Assembly: GCF_003996855.1 (NCBI RefSeq)
Contig: NZ_NRQY01000001.1
Span: 2,361,943-2,425,942 of the forward strand
Length of the DNA: 64,000 bases
Direction of reading: 5' to 3'
DNA from: Morganella morganii
Lineage (GTDB): Bacteria; Pseudomonadota; Gammaproteobacteria; Enterobacterales; Enterobacteriaceae
The notes below the pieces were generated by a model. It did not search any database and had not been told where the DNA came from. It saw only the letters and a program-made list of their open reading frames with translations. Shown piece by piece: positions 1 to 9,664 of the stretch (positions are counted from its first letter, which is position 1; each line of letters starts with the position of its first letter). Both the position numbers and the translations under genes were made by a program.

Positions 1-28
1 AAAAAAAGCAGAACCTGCGTTCTGCTTT
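1..28 (-). terminator. Rho-independent terminator of ispH
   Basis: Read on the minus strand, a ten-pair stem (AAAGCAGAAC / GTTCTGCTTT) with a short loop is followed by a T run at the very edge of the window. It lies just downstream of the ispH stop codon. Confidence 0.85.
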
Positions 29-34
29 GCTGTG

Positions 35-985
35 TCAGACTTCTTTGATATCCACCCGTAACTCTTTCGGGACTTCAAAGATAATATTTTCCTCACGCCC
101 CTCGAGCTGACTGATTTCATCCGCCCCCAGTTCCTGAAGACGGCTGATCACCTGCTGTACCAGCACATCCGGCGCGGATGCCCCGGCCGTCAGGCCGATA
201 GTATCCACATCACTCAGCCAGGCGGGATTAATGTCATCGGCAGAATCAATCAGATAAGACGGTTTTCCGACCCGCTGCGCCAGTTCCGCCAGCCGGTTGG
301 AGTTTGATGAGTTTTTGGAGCCGACTACCAGCACCAGATCTGCCTGACCCGCCAGATCCCGTACCGCTTCCTGACGGTTGGTGGTGGCATAACAGATATC
401 ATCTTTGCGCGGTCCGATAATTTTCGGGAAACGGGCATTCAGTGCATCAATAACTTCAGAGGTATCATCAACAGACAATGTGGTCTGCGTCATAAAGCTG
501 AGATTTTCCTCATCTTTGACGTTCAGTTTCCACACATCCCCCGGGGATTCCACCAGGTACATACCACCTTCCGGGTTGTTGTACTGCCCCATCGTGCCTT
601 CCACTTCCGGATGTCCGGCGTGGCCGATCAGAATCGCCTCTTTGCCTTTGCGGCTGGCGCGGGCGACTTCCATATGCACCTTGGTGACCAGCGGACAGGT
701 GGCATCAAACAGCATGGTGAGATTGCGGGAACGTGCTTCCTGACGGATCGCCTGTGAAACGCCGTGGGCAGAGAAGATCAGAATGGCGTTATCCGGCACT
801 TCCGAGATTTCCTCAATAAAAATCGCCCCGCGCTCACGCAGATCATTGACCACATAGCGGTTGTGCACGACTTCATGACGGACGTAGATAGGCGCACCGT
901 ATAACTCCAGCGCCCGCTTCACAATACTGATTGCCCGGTCAACACCTGCACAGAACCCCCGCGGGTTAGCCAGTAAAATACGCAC
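35..985 (-). CDS. ispH: 4-hydroxy-3-methylbut-2-enyl diphosphate reductase
   Basis: Last step of the MEP isoprenoid pathway: the iron-sulfur enzyme reduces HMBPP to IPP and DMAPP in the cytosol. The protein opens with [17 protein letters not shown], which carries the first cluster-binding Cys; later Cys residues lie in DATCPLV and [10 protein letters not shown] place the start at a GTG at 985, because TGGAGG sits six bases upstream and the product is then 316 residues, the E. coli length. An upstream in-frame ATG at 1003 would add six residues ahead of the conserved start. It is the last gene of the ribF-ileS-lspA-fkpB-ispH cluster. Confidence 0.96.
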   Translation of the reverse strand: MRILLANPRGFCAGVDRAISIVKRALELYGAPIYVRHEVVHNRYVVNDLRERGAIFIEEISEVPDNAILIFSAHGVSQAIRQEARSRNLTMLFDATCPLVTKVHMEVARASRKGKEAILIGHAGHPEVEGTMGQYNNPEGGMYLVESPGDVWKLNVKDEENLSFMTQTTLSVDDTSEVIDALNARFPKIIGPRKDDICYATTNRQEAVRDLAGQADLVLVVGSKNSSNSNRLAELAQRVGKPSYLIDSADDINPAWLSDVDTIGLTAGASAPDVLVQQVISRLQELGADEISQLEGREENIIFEVPKELRVDIKEV

Positions 986-1097
986 GTTCAGCCTCCAAAC
1001 CATCGCCCGGCCGGGCAGTAAAACAAAAATTCAACATTTGGGCGCTACTATACCAGAGCCATCCTCCGGACCGTAATGCTAATTATTGCTCTGTGTA

Positions 1098-1529
1098 TTA
1101 TGCGGTGACGTCACGGACTCTGATATCAAACGTTACATCCTGCCCGCACAGCGGGTGGTTGAAATCCACTTCGACAGAATCATCGGTAACGGATTTGATA
1201 ATTCCCGGCATTTCGCTGCCGTTCATAGCCGTAAACAGCATAATCGTGCCTGTTTCCGGCAATCCGGTTTCCAGGAAATCGGCAGCGGAGAAAAACTGAA
1301 TCAGATCCGGGCTCGGCTTGCCGAACACCGCCTCACCGGGCAGCGTGAAGGTTTTTTTATCCCCGGCGGATAAGCCCAGCAGCTCCTGCTCCAGCGCATC
1401 AGACAAACTGCCGTCGCCGAGACGGAACAGTGCCGGTTTGCCCTGAGCTTCCGTGGAATCCGCCACAGATCCGTCAGACAATTTCAGGGTGTAATCCAGT
1501 AATACGCTGTGATGTTCTGCAACCTGCAT
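1098..1529 (-). CDS. fkpB: FKBP-type peptidyl-prolyl isomerase (SlpA)
   Basis: Small cytosolic FKBP with an inserted-in-flap (IF) domain, a family with prolyl isomerase and chaperone activity. The 143 residues match E. coli FkpB closely ([47 protein letters not shown]). The gene stands between lspA and ispH as in E. coli. A stem-loop with a T run lies between lspA and this gene, so much of its expression may depend on terminator read-through or a local promoter. Confidence 0.94.
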   Translation of the reverse strand: MQVAEHHSVLLDYTLKLSDGSVADSTEAQGKPALFRLGDGSLSDALEQELLGLSAGDKKTFTLPGEAVFGKPSPDLIQFFSAADFLETGLPETGTIMLFTAMNGSEMPGIIKSVTDDSVEVDFNHPLCGQDVTFDIRVRDVTA

Positions 1530-1554
1530 GTGATTATTACTCTCTGTATCAGAT

Positions 1555-1582
1555 AAAAAATATCCGCCTGGCGGCGGATATT
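1555..1582 (-). terminator. Stem-loop terminator between lspA and fkpB
   Basis: On the minus strand AATATCCGCC and GGCGGATATT pair around a four-base loop, followed by TTTT. It lies inside what is normally a single operon, after lspA and before fkpB. Confidence 0.75.
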
Positions 1583-1589
1583 CGGGTCA

Positions 1590-2111
1590 TCAGTCTGATG
1601 ATGTTTCGTTCTTCGGTTTATCGCTTTTCTTACCGTCAGGGATAAAACTTTCAATAATGATAAGCCCCGCCCCGATGATGATCCAGCTGTCCGCCAGGTT
1701 GAACGTCGGCCAGTGCCAGTCACCGACATAAAAGTCGATGTAATCCACCACAAAACCGTGCATCAGACGATCAAGCAGATTGCCGATCGCCCCGCCGATA
1801 ATCAGTGCATAGGCAATATTACTGATTTTATTGCGTGCACTGGTACGGTACATCATCACTAATAATGTCACGGAGATACCGATAGCCACCGCCGTGAAGA
1901 ACCAGCGCTGCCAGCCGCCCTGAGATGCGAGGAAGCTGAATGCGGCACCGTAATTCCGCACATAGGTCAGATTAAAGTACGGCATCAGTGATGTGGATTC
2001 ATGCAGCCCGTAATTGGCTAAAATCAGCTGCTTTGAAACCGCATCCAGTACCAGTACCAAGACCGCCAGCCACAGCCAGCGTAATCCGGTCGAACACAGT
2101 GGTTTTTTCAT
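1590..2111 (-). CDS. lspA: Lipoprotein signal peptidase (signal peptidase II)
   Basis: Inner-membrane aspartyl protease that removes the signal peptide from diacylated prolipoproteins. The 173-residue protein has four predicted membrane segments and the family motifs: [30 protein letters not shown] and FNLADSWI. The catalytic aspartates are in the DYIDF region and FNLAD. It follows ileS by three bases, so the two are probably translationally coupled. The C-terminal tail is charged and rich in Lys, Asn and Ser. Confidence 0.96.
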   Translation of the reverse strand: MKKPLCSTGLRWLWLAVLVLVLDAVSKQLILANYGLHESTSLMPYFNLTYVRNYGAAFSFLASQGGWQRWFFTAVAIGISVTLLVMMYRTSARNKISNIAYALIIGGAIGNLLDRLMHGFVVDYIDFYVGDWHWPTFNLADSWIIIGAGLIIIESFIPDGKKSDKPKNETSSD

Positions 2112-2114
2112 TTA

Positions 2115-4928
2115 TCAGGCAAACTTACGTTCTTCACCGTTTCCGGCTACGTTAGTCACACAGCGGCCGCACAGTTCAGGATATTCACTGTCCTGACCGA
2201 TGTCGGTCGCATAATGCCAGCAACGCGGACACTTGCTGCCTTCCGCTTTGCCGAAGCCGATGCGCAGGCCGTCCAGCTCACTGTTTACCGCACTTTCCGG
2301 TGCCGCAGACAGCGGTTTCACATCTGCCAGAGAGGTCAGCAGCACGAAGCGCAGTTCATTACCCAGGCTGTTCAGCTGTGCCGCTAAGGCATCATCCGCG
2401 TACAGGGTAACCGCTGCTTCCAGCGAGCCGCCGATAAGTTTATCCGCACGTGCCTGCTCCAGCACTTTATTGACTTCACCACGCACCGCCAGCAGCGTTG
2501 CCCAGTAATCATCGTTCATGCTGTCCTGTACATTCAGCCCGAACAGGCCGTCATACCACTCTTCAGTGAAGACGTACTGCGGACGTTTGCCCGGCATCAC
2601 ATTCCAGATTTCATCTGCGGTGAAGGACATGATCGGCGCCATCCAGCGAACCAGCGCTTCCGCGATATGGAACAGCGCGGTCTGGCAGCTGCGGCGTGCC
2701 AGGCCATCGCTTTTCGCGGTGTACTGACGATCTTTGATGATATCCAGGTAGAATGAGCCCATTTCCACCGAGCAGAACTGCATCAGACGCTGTACCACTT
2801 CATGGAAATCATAGGCGTCATAGGACTTCAGGATATCCGCCTGTGCCGCCAGCGCGCGGCCGACAGCCCAGCGGTCTGCCACAATCATCTCTTCCGGTTT
2901 CACCATATCGGTTTCCGGGTTGAAACCATTGAGGTTAGCCAGCAGGAAACGCGCGGTGTTACGGATACGGCGGTAAGAATCCGCAGAGCGCTTCAGGATT
3001 TCATCCGAAACGGCGATTTCACCGGAGTAATCCGTCGATGCAACCCACAGACGCAGAATATCCGCACCGAGTTTGTTCATCACATCCTGCGGACTGATGG
3101 TGTTACCCAGCGATTTGGACATTTTGCGTCCCTGACCATCGACGGTAAAGCCGTGAGTCAGCACTTCGCGGTACGGCGCTTTGCCTTTCATCGCGGTGGA
3201 GAGCATCAGTGAAGACATAAACCAGCCGCGGTGCTGGTCAGAACCTTCCAGATACATGTCCGCAGAATTGCCGTGGAACTCAGGACGGGCATCCACGACC
3301 GCAAAGTGGGTGGAACCGGAGTCAAACCAGACATCCAGAGTATCCGGCACTTTTTCATAGATATCCGCATCATCACCCAGCAGGTCACGCGGGTCGAGAT
3401 CCCACCACGCCTGAATACCGTGCTCTTCCACACGTTTGGCGACGTCTTCCATCAGTTCCAGCGTGCGCGGATGCAGCTCCTGAGTCTCTTTGTGAACAAA
3501 CAGAGACATCGGCGTGCCCCAGGTGCGCTGACGGGAGATACACCAGTCCGGACGGTTTTCCACCATCGCGGTGATACGTGCCTCACCCCAGCCCGGAATC
3601 CATTTCACACCTTTGATTTCATTCAGAGACTGCGGACGCAGGCCGTTCACATCCATCCCGATAAACCACTGCGGTGTTGCACGGAAAATGACCGGCGTTT
3701 TATGACGCCAGCAGCACGGATAGCTGTGCGAGATATTTTCGCTGTGCAGCAGTGCACCTTTTTCTTTCAGCAATTCCAGAATGATGTCATTGGCTTTCAG
3801 AACAAACACGCCATCCAGTGACGGATAGGTGCCGCTGACATAACAGCCGTTCGGACCGACCGGGTTAGCGGTTTCCAGGCCATATTTCTGACCGATAACA
3901 TAGTCATCAGGACCATGACCCGGTGCGGTATGTACTGCACCTGTACCTGCATCCAGAGTGACGTGGTCGCCGAGGATAGCCGGGACATCAAAGCCCATAA
4001 ACGGATGATTAAAACGCAGCAGTTCCAGATCGCTGCCTTTGCAGTCCGCTTCAACAGTCCAGCTGGTGATACCGGCTCGTTTCATCACGCTTTCCGCCAG
4101 GTCAGCGGCCAGAATCAGGCGCTCATCGTTCACACGGACTAACTGATAATCAAATTCCGGATTCAGGGAAATCGCGCGGTTCGCCGGTAATGTCCACGGC
4201 GTGGTGGTCCAGATAACCAGAGAGACCGGCAGGCCGTCATTTTTCACGCCGAATTTGGCGCAGACGGCATCCGCATCAACGGCTGTGAAGCGTACGTCAA
4301 TGGACGGAGAGGTTTTGTCGTAATATTCCACTTCCGCTTCCGCCAGGGAAGAGGCACAGGATGTACACCAGTGAACCGGTTTTGCTCCTTTGACCAGATG
4401 GCCGTTGGCAATCACTTTTGCCAGTGCGCGGATAATATGCGCTTCGGTTTTGAAATCCATGGTCAGGTACGGATGATCCCAGTCACCCAGCACGCCCAGA
4501 CGGATAAAGTCTTCCTTCTGGCCTTCAATCTGCTCTTTTGCATATTCACGGCAGGCGGCACGGAACTCAGCCGGTGTGACTTTGTCACCCGGTTTGCCAA
4601 TCACCTGTTCTACTTTGTGTTCAATCGGTAAGCCGTGGCAGTCCCAGCCCGGAATATACGGGGAATCGAAACCGGCCATGCCTTTGGATTTAATAATAAT
4701 ATCTTTGAGAATTTTATTGACTGAGTGACCAATGTGAATGCTGCCGTTTGCATACGGAGGGCCGTCATGCAGGATAAAGGTTTTTTTACCGGTTTTGGCT
4801 TTACGAATCGCCTGATACAGACCTTCTTTGTACCAGCGTTTCAGCATGTCAGGTTCGCGCTTTGCTAAGTCCCCGCGCATAGGGAACCCTGTCTCCGGGA
4901 GATTCAGGGTATTTTTATAGTCACTCAT
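2115..4928 (-). CDS. ileS: Isoleucyl-tRNA synthetase
   Basis: Charges tRNA-Ile with isoleucine and edits misactivated valine. It is a class Ia synthetase of 937 residues, close to the E. coli length. The HIGH signature is at about residues 65-68 ([12 protein letters not shown]) and KMSKS at about 603 ([10 protein letters not shown]). The editing-domain motifs [12 protein letters not shown] and [14 protein letters not shown] are present. The C-terminus carries a four-Cys zinc finger (CPRCW..CGRC). It is preceded by ribF with a 27-base gap and followed directly by lspA. Confidence 0.98.
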   Translation of the reverse strand: MSDYKNTLNLPETGFPMRGDLAKREPDMLKRWYKEGLYQAIRKAKTGKKTFILHDGPPYANGSIHIGHSVNKILKDIIIKSKGMAGFDSPYIPGWDCHGLPIEHKVEQVIGKPGDKVTPAEFRAACREYAKEQIEGQKEDFIRLGVLGDWDHPYLTMDFKTEAHIIRALAKVIANGHLVKGAKPVHWCTSCASSLAEAEVEYYDKTSPSIDVRFTAVDADAVCAKFGVKNDGLPVSLVIWTTTPWTLPANRAISLNPEFDYQLVRVNDERLILAADLAESVMKRAGITSWTVEADCKGSDLELLRFNHPFMGFDVPAILGDHVTLDAGTGAVHTAPGHGPDDYVIGQKYGLETANPVGPNGCYVSGTYPSLDGVFVLKANDIILELLKEKGALLHSENISHSYPCCWRHKTPVIFRATPQWFIGMDVNGLRPQSLNEIKGVKWIPGWGEARITAMVENRPDWCISRQRTWGTPMSLFVHKETQELHPRTLELMEDVAKRVEEHGIQAWWDLDPRDLLGDDADIYEKVPDTLDVWFDSGSTHFAVVDARPEFHGNSADMYLEGSDQHRGWFMSSLMLSTAMKGKAPYREVLTHGFTVDGQGRKMSKSLGNTISPQDVMNKLGADILRLWVASTDYSGEIAVSDEILKRSADSYRRIRNTARFLLANLNGFNPETDMVKPEEMIVADRWAVGRALAAQADILKSYDAYDFHEVVQRLMQFCSVEMGSFYLDIIKDRQYTAKSDGLARRSCQTALFHIAEALVRWMAPIMSFTADEIWNVMPGKRPQYVFTEEWYDGLFGLNVQDSMNDDYWATLLAVRGEVNKVLEQARADKLIGGSLEAAVTLYADDALAAQLNSLGNELRFVLLTSLADVKPLSAAPESAVNSELDGLRIGFGKAEGSKCPRCWHYATDIGQDSEYPELCGRCVTNVAGNGEERKFA

Positions 4929-4955
4929 TCGATTCTCAGTTCCAATATTATTCCG

Positions 4956-5900
4956 TTAAACACATAACGAGGGGTTGGATTGTAAAAATTCCCTTGCCGC
5001 AATCTCATCCCGTGCAATTTGCGCTTTCAGCTCATCAAGTGAGGCAAACCGCTGTTCATTTCGCAATTTCTTGCGCAGTACCACATCCGGATGCTGCCCG
5101 TATAAATCCATTGCTGCATCAATCAGATGAACTTCCAGTTGCTGGCCCTTACCCTGTACTGTCGGGCGGGAGCCGATATTGGCCACACCCGGCAGCGGAT
5201 ACGGCCCGAGGCCGTATACATCCACGGCATACACACCGTGTACCGGTGCGGCCAGACGTTTCAGGGGGATATTGGCGGTCGGAAAGCCGATGGTACGCCC
5301 GAGTTCGTTGCCGTGCACCACGCGCCCGCTGATGCGGTAAGGGTGTCCGAGCAGTGCCTCAGCCTGTGCCAGATCGTCGTTTTCCAGCGCACGGCGGATG
5401 GCCGTGCTGCTGATCCGTTTGCCGTTATCACAAAAACTTTCCGTGCTGCGGACCGTGAAACCATACTGTTTCCCCGCCTCGCACAGCCCGTTAAAATCGC
5501 CCTGACGATTTTTTCCGAAACGAAAATCATCCCCGACCACCAGAAATTTCACCCCCAGCTGTTCAACCAGCAGGTGTGAGATAAAGGCATCCGGTGTCAG
5601 TGATGCAAATTGTTTACTGAATTTAACACACAATAAGTAGTCCGCACCGTACTGCGCAAGATATTTTACCTTATCGCGCAGCCGTGTCAGGCGTGCCGGC
5701 GCTTTATCCGGTGCAAAAAATTCCAGCGGCTGCGGCTCGAAGATCATGACGACCGACGGCAGCCCCAGGCGTTTTCCTTCCTGCGCCAGATGTGACAGTA
5801 ATGCCTGATGTCCGCGATGAACACCATCAAAATTACCGATAGTCAGCACGCAACCATGGTGACGCGCACGAATATTGTGAGTACCGCGAATTAGCTCCAT
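4956..5900 (-). CDS. ribF: Bifunctional riboflavin kinase / FAD synthetase
   Basis: Converts riboflavin to FMN and FMN to FAD. The N-terminal nucleotidyltransferase domain shows TIGNFDGVHRGHQ at about residues 21-33 and the RISSTAIRRAL motif. The C-terminal kinase domain shows GRVVHGNELGRTIGFPTANI and GVYAVDV. The 314 residues match the family length. It is the first gene of the ribF-ileS-lspA-fkpB-ispH run and is divergent from rpsT, as in E. coli. Confidence 0.96.
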   Translation of the reverse strand: MELIRGTHNIRARHHGCVLTIGNFDGVHRGHQALLSHLAQEGKRLGLPSVVMIFEPQPLEFFAPDKAPARLTRLRDKVKYLAQYGADYLLCVKFSKQFASLTPDAFISHLLVEQLGVKFLVVGDDFRFGKNRQGDFNGLCEAGKQYGFTVRSTESFCDNGKRISSTAIRRALENDDLAQAEALLGHPYRISGRVVHGNELGRTIGFPTANIPLKRLAAPVHGVYAVDVYGLGPYPLPGVANIGSRPTVQGKGQQLEVHLIDAAMDLYGQHPDVVLRKKLRNEQRFASLDELKAQIARDEIAAREFLQSNPSLCV

Positions 5901-6175
5901 AGCCGGCTCAATACAGTCAAAATTAGTCTGATTATACCTTGTCCGCCGCGTCAGGTTAACCCACTAATGCGGCTGAATCGTGAATTCTCTGTACAAAAAG
6001 CGGGGCATCTCCCTCTGCGGAAAGTGAAAAATCATTTTTTTCGTCAGAATCTTACCATTCAGACGACTTTTTTCCGCGTAAGGGCTGTATTCCCGCTGAG
6101 TAAACTGATAAAATCCCCGCCCATCACAACGTACATTTGCGTCGCTGTACAACGACGCATATTTGCACAAATCCA

Positions 6176-6204
6176 TTGACAAAATAAAGCGGAGCAGGCA
6201 TATT
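6176..6204 (+). promoter_or_regulatory. Promoter of rpsT
   Basis: TTGACA at 6176-6181 and CATATT at 6199-6204 are 17 bases apart, 48 bases before the rpsT start codon. The rest of the 350-base ribF/rpsT intergenic region is AT-rich and must also hold the divergent ribF promoter; I see no other gene there. Confidence 0.65.
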
Positions 6205-6251
6205 CCTCCACCTTTGTATTGTCCTCGAAGAATATATTTGGGAGTTGGACC

Positions 6252-6512
6252 TTGGCTAATATCAAATCAGCTAAGAAACGCGCCATTCAGTCTGAAAAAC
6301 GTCGTCAGCATAACGCTAGCCGTCGTTCTATGGTGCGCACCTTTATCAAGAAGGTTTACGCTGCTATCGCTGCCGGCGACAAAGAAGCTGCTCAGAACGC
6401 ATTTAATGACATGCAACCACTTGTGGATCGTCACGCTGCTAAAGGCCTGATCCATAAGAACAAGGCTGCCCGTCATAAGGCGAACCTGGCTGCTCAGATC
6501 AAAGCAATGTAA
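6252..6512 (+). CDS. rpsT: 30S ribosomal protein S20
   Basis: Binds 16S rRNA in the body of the small subunit. The start is a TTG at 6252, preceded by GGGAG seven bases upstream, which matches the UUG start of E. coli rpsT. The product is then 86 residues ([20 protein letters not shown] onward) and very basic. A longer reading from an upstream ATG at 6219 would add eleven residues not found in S20 and is rejected. In E. coli the UUG codon takes part in S20 autoregulation of its own translation. Confidence 0.97.
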   Translation: MANIKSAKKRAIQSEKRRQHNASRRSMVRTFIKKVYAAIAAGDKEAAQNAFNDMQPLVDRHAAKGLIHKNKAARHKANLAAQIKAM

Positions 6513-6529
6513 TCTGATTGTGCAGACAT

Positions 6530-6558
6530 AAAAAAACCGGCTCATGCCGGTTTTTTTA
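6530..6558. terminator. Bidirectional terminator between rpsT and nhaR
   Basis: AAAAAACCGGC, a four-base loop TCAT, then GCCGGTTTTTTT. T runs appear in both reading directions, so it can end rpsT (plus) and nhaR (minus) transcripts. Confidence 0.9.
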
Positions 6559-6573
6559 TGTCCTTTTTCTGTC

Positions 6574-7503
6574 TCAGTCCGGCAGACCGATATCCGCAGC
6601 TGACTGCGAACCACTGAACAGAGCAGAGAAATCCTTGTTACACACCCGCTGAACCGCGGGATGCTGGATCATGCGCTCAGCAAAAATCACATAATACTCT
6701 TCTTTGATAGTATCCACCGTTCCCAGCTCGACAACATCACTGTCCGCAAAAATACCTTTGCTGTAGAGCGACGGCGCCACAAAAATCGCATTGTGATACA
6801 TACCAAATGCTTTCATCAGCGCCGCATCATCAAATTCACCCAGAATTTCGACTTCCAGATTTTTATTGCGTATCCAGGTCAGTAGCTGACGACCGAGCAT
6901 CGAGCGGCGGCCGGGCACCAGCAGACGGCGTTCTTCCAGGCATTCCGGGAACGGCTTCTGCGGCGCGGGCTGGCGGCAGTAAAAACTCATACTGCACTCC
7001 CCGAGCTTCACCGAGAACAGCCCTTCCTGCTGGGTGGAATCCACCGGACAGTCGGAGAGAATCATATCCAGTTTGTGCTGGCTGAGCTGCTCGAGCAGCA
7101 TTTCGTGAGTGGATTCAAAACAGCGCAGATGGATTTGCTCATGCTCCATCACCGCCGTTTCCAGCACTTTGCTGACCAGACGTTTTGACAGTGCATCCGC
7201 GACTCCGACATCAAACAACAGATTGGATTCACGGCTGTAAGTGACAATATCCAGCATTTCCTGGCTCAGCATAAACATTTTATCCGCATAGCGGAACACC
7301 AGTTGTCCCAGCTCAGACGGCACCAGGCCGCGTCCCTGGCGCTTGAATAATTTACCGTCAAGGCGCTCTTCCAGCGCCTTGATTTGGCCGGTAATGGTTT
7401 GCGGGGTCAGATAGAGCGCTTCTGCCGCTCCCACCACCGAACCTTCTTTACAGACATGCCAGAAATAATAGAGGTGATTGTAGTTTAAATGGGAGACTCG
7501 CAT
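6574..7503 (-). CDS. nhaR: LysR-family activator of nhaA
   Basis: LysR-type regulator that in E. coli activates nhaA in response to sodium. The N-terminal helix-turn-helix (about residues 6-65) contains [20 protein letters not shown], almost identical to E. coli NhaR; the effector domain keeps [20 protein letters not shown] and [13 protein letters not shown]. It has 309 residues and lies downstream of nhaA on the same strand. The gene looks intact even though its usual target nhaA carries a disabling deletion. Confidence 0.95.
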   Translation of the reverse strand: MRVSHLNYNHLYYFWHVCKEGSVVGAAEALYLTPQTITGQIKALEERLDGKLFKRQGRGLVPSELGQLVFRYADKMFMLSQEMLDIVTYSRESNLLFDVGVADALSKRLVSKVLETAVMEHEQIHLRCFESTHEMLLEQLSQHKLDMILSDCPVDSTQQEGLFSVKLGECSMSFYCRQPAPQKPFPECLEERRLLVPGRRSMLGRQLLTWIRNKNLEVEILGEFDDAALMKAFGMYHNAIFVAPSLYSKGIFADSDVVELGTVDTIKEEYYVIFAERMIQHPAVQRVCNKDFSALFSGSQSAADIGLPD

Positions 7504-7560
7504 AGTTTTTCCCGGACATACCTTATCTTTTTTTGATGATTAACTCGAAAATTCTGTTGT

Positions 7561-7587
7561 ATTCACCGGCCGGACAGGCCGGTGAAT
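7561..7587 (-). other. Strong stem-loop between nhaA and nhaR
   Basis: ATTCACCGGCC and GGCCGGTGAAT form an eleven-pair stem with a five-base loop directly after the nhaA stop. There is no T run on either side, so it may stabilise the nhaA 3' end or attenuate nhaR rather than act as a strict terminator. Confidence 0.5.
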
Positions 7588-7593
7588 AGCAGG

Positions 7594-8670
7594 TTACTGC
7601 CGGACTGTTTTCTTCGGTAATACGGAATGGAGCAGGAACAACCCGGTGACTGCTGCCATGGTGGAACCAATCAGAATTCCCAGCTTGGAGTAGGTGTTAA
7701 ATGCCTCAGGAAGCCCGGTAAATGCCAGTCCCGCGATAAAGATAGACATTGTAAAACCGATCCCGCATAACACCGATACAGCGAATATATGGTTAAGAGT
7801 AATCCTCTCCGGCAGTTTTGCAAAGCCCAGTTTTACCGAAATCAGACATGCGGTAAAAATCCCCAGCGGTTTCCCGATAAACAGGCCGAGCAGAATCCCC
7901 AGCGGCAGTGTTCCCATCAGCGCATCGAATGAAATACCCTGAACACTGACGCCGGCATTAGCAAAGGCAAACAGCGGCAGGATCAGATACGCCACCCACG
8001 GATGCAGTACATGCTCCAGTTCCTCTGACGGTGAGTGCTCACCATCTTTACTGCGCAGCGGGATCAGGAACCCGACGATTACCCCGGCCAGTGTGGCATG
8101 CACACCGGATTTAAGGATACATACCCACATCATATACGCGGCTGTATTGCTGACATTGCGCAGGTTCATCACACACAGCACAACCACCATCAGCGCAGCC
8201 AGCAGAAAAACTTTCAGTTCTGTCGGCACCCGCTTACCCAGCAATGCCATCACGCCGAGGGCAAACGCAATATCTGTCGCCGCCGGGATCGCCCAGCCTT
8301 GTGCGGCAGCGGTATCCCCGCCGTTAAACAGCAGATAGACCAGTGCCGGTGCGACCATACCGCCGAGTGCAGCAATCGCCGGAAACATCGCTTTATCGCG
8401 CCCGGCCAGAGAACCGACCATCAGCTCCCTTTTTACTTCCAGCCCGACGACCAGGAAAAATATCGCCATCAGAGCGTCATTAATCCATAATAACAAGGGC
8501 TTATCAATTTCCAGTGCCGAAAATTTTACAGCAACAGGAATATCAAGAAACGACTGATACACCGCTGACAGCGGCGTATTCGCCATAACCAGCGCGATCA
8601 GTGCAGCAATAATCAGCAGTATGCCGCCTGCGGCTTCGAGTTTTAAAAACTGTCGGATAATTGCGGTCAT
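7594..8670 (-). CDS. nhaA: Na+/H+ antiporter NhaA with internal deletion
   Basis: Homologue of the inner-membrane electrogenic sodium/proton antiporter. Membrane segments and landmarks such as [31 protein letters not shown] (Asp133, same number as in E. coli), [16 protein letters not shown] and [12 protein letters not shown] are present. The protein has 358 residues against 388 in E. coli. After KVFLLA (residue 158) it jumps to [12 protein letters not shown], so the stretch that in E. coli holds Asp163-Asp164 and the rest of segment V is absent. About five more residues seem missing near residue 181. The frame is kept throughout. Known mutagenesis of E. coli NhaA makes this pair essential, so loss of antiport is expected. 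The start ATG at 8670 follows a good ribosome site. Confidence 0.9.
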   Translation of the reverse strand: MTAIIRQFLKLEAAGGILLIIAALIALVMANTPLSAVYQSFLDIPVAVKFSALEIDKPLLLWINDALMAIFFLVVGLEVKRELMVGSLAGRDKAMFPAIAALGGMVAPALVYLLFNGGDTAAAQGWAIPAATDIAFALGVMALLGKRVPTELKVFLLAALMVVVLCVMNLRNVSNTAAYMMWVCILKSGVHATLAGVIVGFLIPLRSKDGEHSPSEELEHVLHPWVAYLILPLFAFANAGVSVQGISFDALMGTLPLGILLGLFIGKPLGIFTACLISVKLGFAKLPERITLNHIFAVSVLCGIGFTMSIFIAGLAFTGLPEAFNTYSKLGILIGSTMAAVTGLFLLHSVLPKKTVRQ

Positions 8671-8854
8671 GGGTTAACTCCTTTAAGACTATCGGCGTCA
8701 ATAATATGCAAACAATTAACTCGAAAAAAGCAGTTTATTCAGCAATAATAACTCGATTATTTCTGTTTATTCGGGGTTTGAATCACAAAATACACTGGCA
8801 ACCGCTATGAAATTAACGATAGATTAACATTTTTATTTCTGCGAAATGTATTGT

Positions 8855-8946
8855 ATGGCGGATGTTCCGGAAGAAAAACTAACATCAACCGGAATCCCGG
8901 CCACCTGTATGATTGTGGCGAACCGGATGGTTAGTCCGGTTTTTTT
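8855..8946 (+). ncRNA. Candidate small RNA with terminator, divergent from nhaA
   Basis: A plus-strand stem-loop AACCGGA / TCCGGTT followed by seven T residues ends at 8946. The only genes upstream of it run on the minus strand, so an independent short plus-strand transcript is implied. A second small stem (TTCCGG ... CCGGAA) lies inside the proposed RNA. The start is a guess; TTAACA at 8824 with TATTGT at 8849 is a weak promoter. I recognise no known family. The rest of 8671-8850 is AT-rich and should hold the nhaA promoter. Confidence 0.4.
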
Positions 8947-8947
8947 A

Positions 8948-9531
8948 TCATACGGCCGGCTGAGATGCCGGCAGTTCAACTGTACCGCTGGTCTGAATTT
9001 TCACCTGCGTGAATACGTCCGGACGGGCAATATTTACCGGAGCACCATCCTTCCCGGCGGTCAGGCTTTTTTGTAACACGAAAAGCCCCTCTGCTTTATA
9101 TTTTCCCGTAATATCTTCGGTTGTGTAATTCGCTGAATCCGGCAGTGTTGCGTCGCGGAGTAATACAGGCGAGCGGTTAAGCTCCTCATTGACTGCAACA
9201 ATTTTGGTGCATTGTGTCTCAATTTTATCCAGAACTCCGCCTTTACAGAAGCGGGAGAAAATGACTGACTTTCCCGGTACACATTAATTTCATGCGAAAT
9301 ATTTTTAAACGGAGTCATATCCATTTTCATAACACTATTTCCAAACACATTCCTCAATGCAACAAAGCTTTTGGTTCCTAACAGTTCAGCCTGATCTTGT
9401 GTGCAGTGAAACCGGGGTTCTGATACATTTTGTATCCCCGAAATAAAACGACTGAGCCCTCTGTTTCCGAATCGTTCTGATGTGTCCTTAATTAATTCTG
9501 TGACTGATACTGTCTGACCGGTGATTTTCAT
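8948..9531 (-). pseudogene. Unknown gene, frameshifted, about 195 codons
   Basis: The start ATG at 9531 has AAGG eight bases upstream and gives MKITGQTVSVTELIKDTSE onward. Near 9243 the frame must change: the original frame becomes an unlikely, Arg/Gln/Tyr-rich tail, while another frame continues with a protein-like sequence (GGVLDKIETQ, NEELNRSPVLLRD, SANYTTEDITGKYKAEGL, ARPDVFTQVKIQTSGTVEL) down to a TGA at 8948. A single lost A in the run at 9242-9244 would explain it. I recognise no domain. It lies between dnaJ and nhaA. Stop and start positions are secure; function is unknown. Sequencing error is a real alternative to gene decay. Confidence 0.6.
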
Positions 9532-9603
9532 GTTGTTTGCCTTAATCGTAATGTTGTTAAAGCAGAATAAAAAAACCAGCGGTAAATGCTTGTATAAAGC
9601 ACA

Positions 9604-9638
9604 CAAAAAAACCGGCCGGGAACATTCTCCCGGCCGGT
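9604..9638 (-). terminator. Terminator of the dnaK-dnaJ operon
   Basis: On the minus strand a twelve-pair GC-rich stem (AACCGGCCGGGA with its partner) is followed by seven T residues, 26 bases after the dnaJ stop. Confidence 0.92.
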
Positions 9639-9664
9639 TATGATATTGCTTATCTGACAGTGAC

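Noticed and set aside
8846..9076. Plus-strand frame of 76 codons
   Set aside because: Runs through the candidate RNA terminator and antisense to the unknown gene; no ribosome site and unlikely composition.
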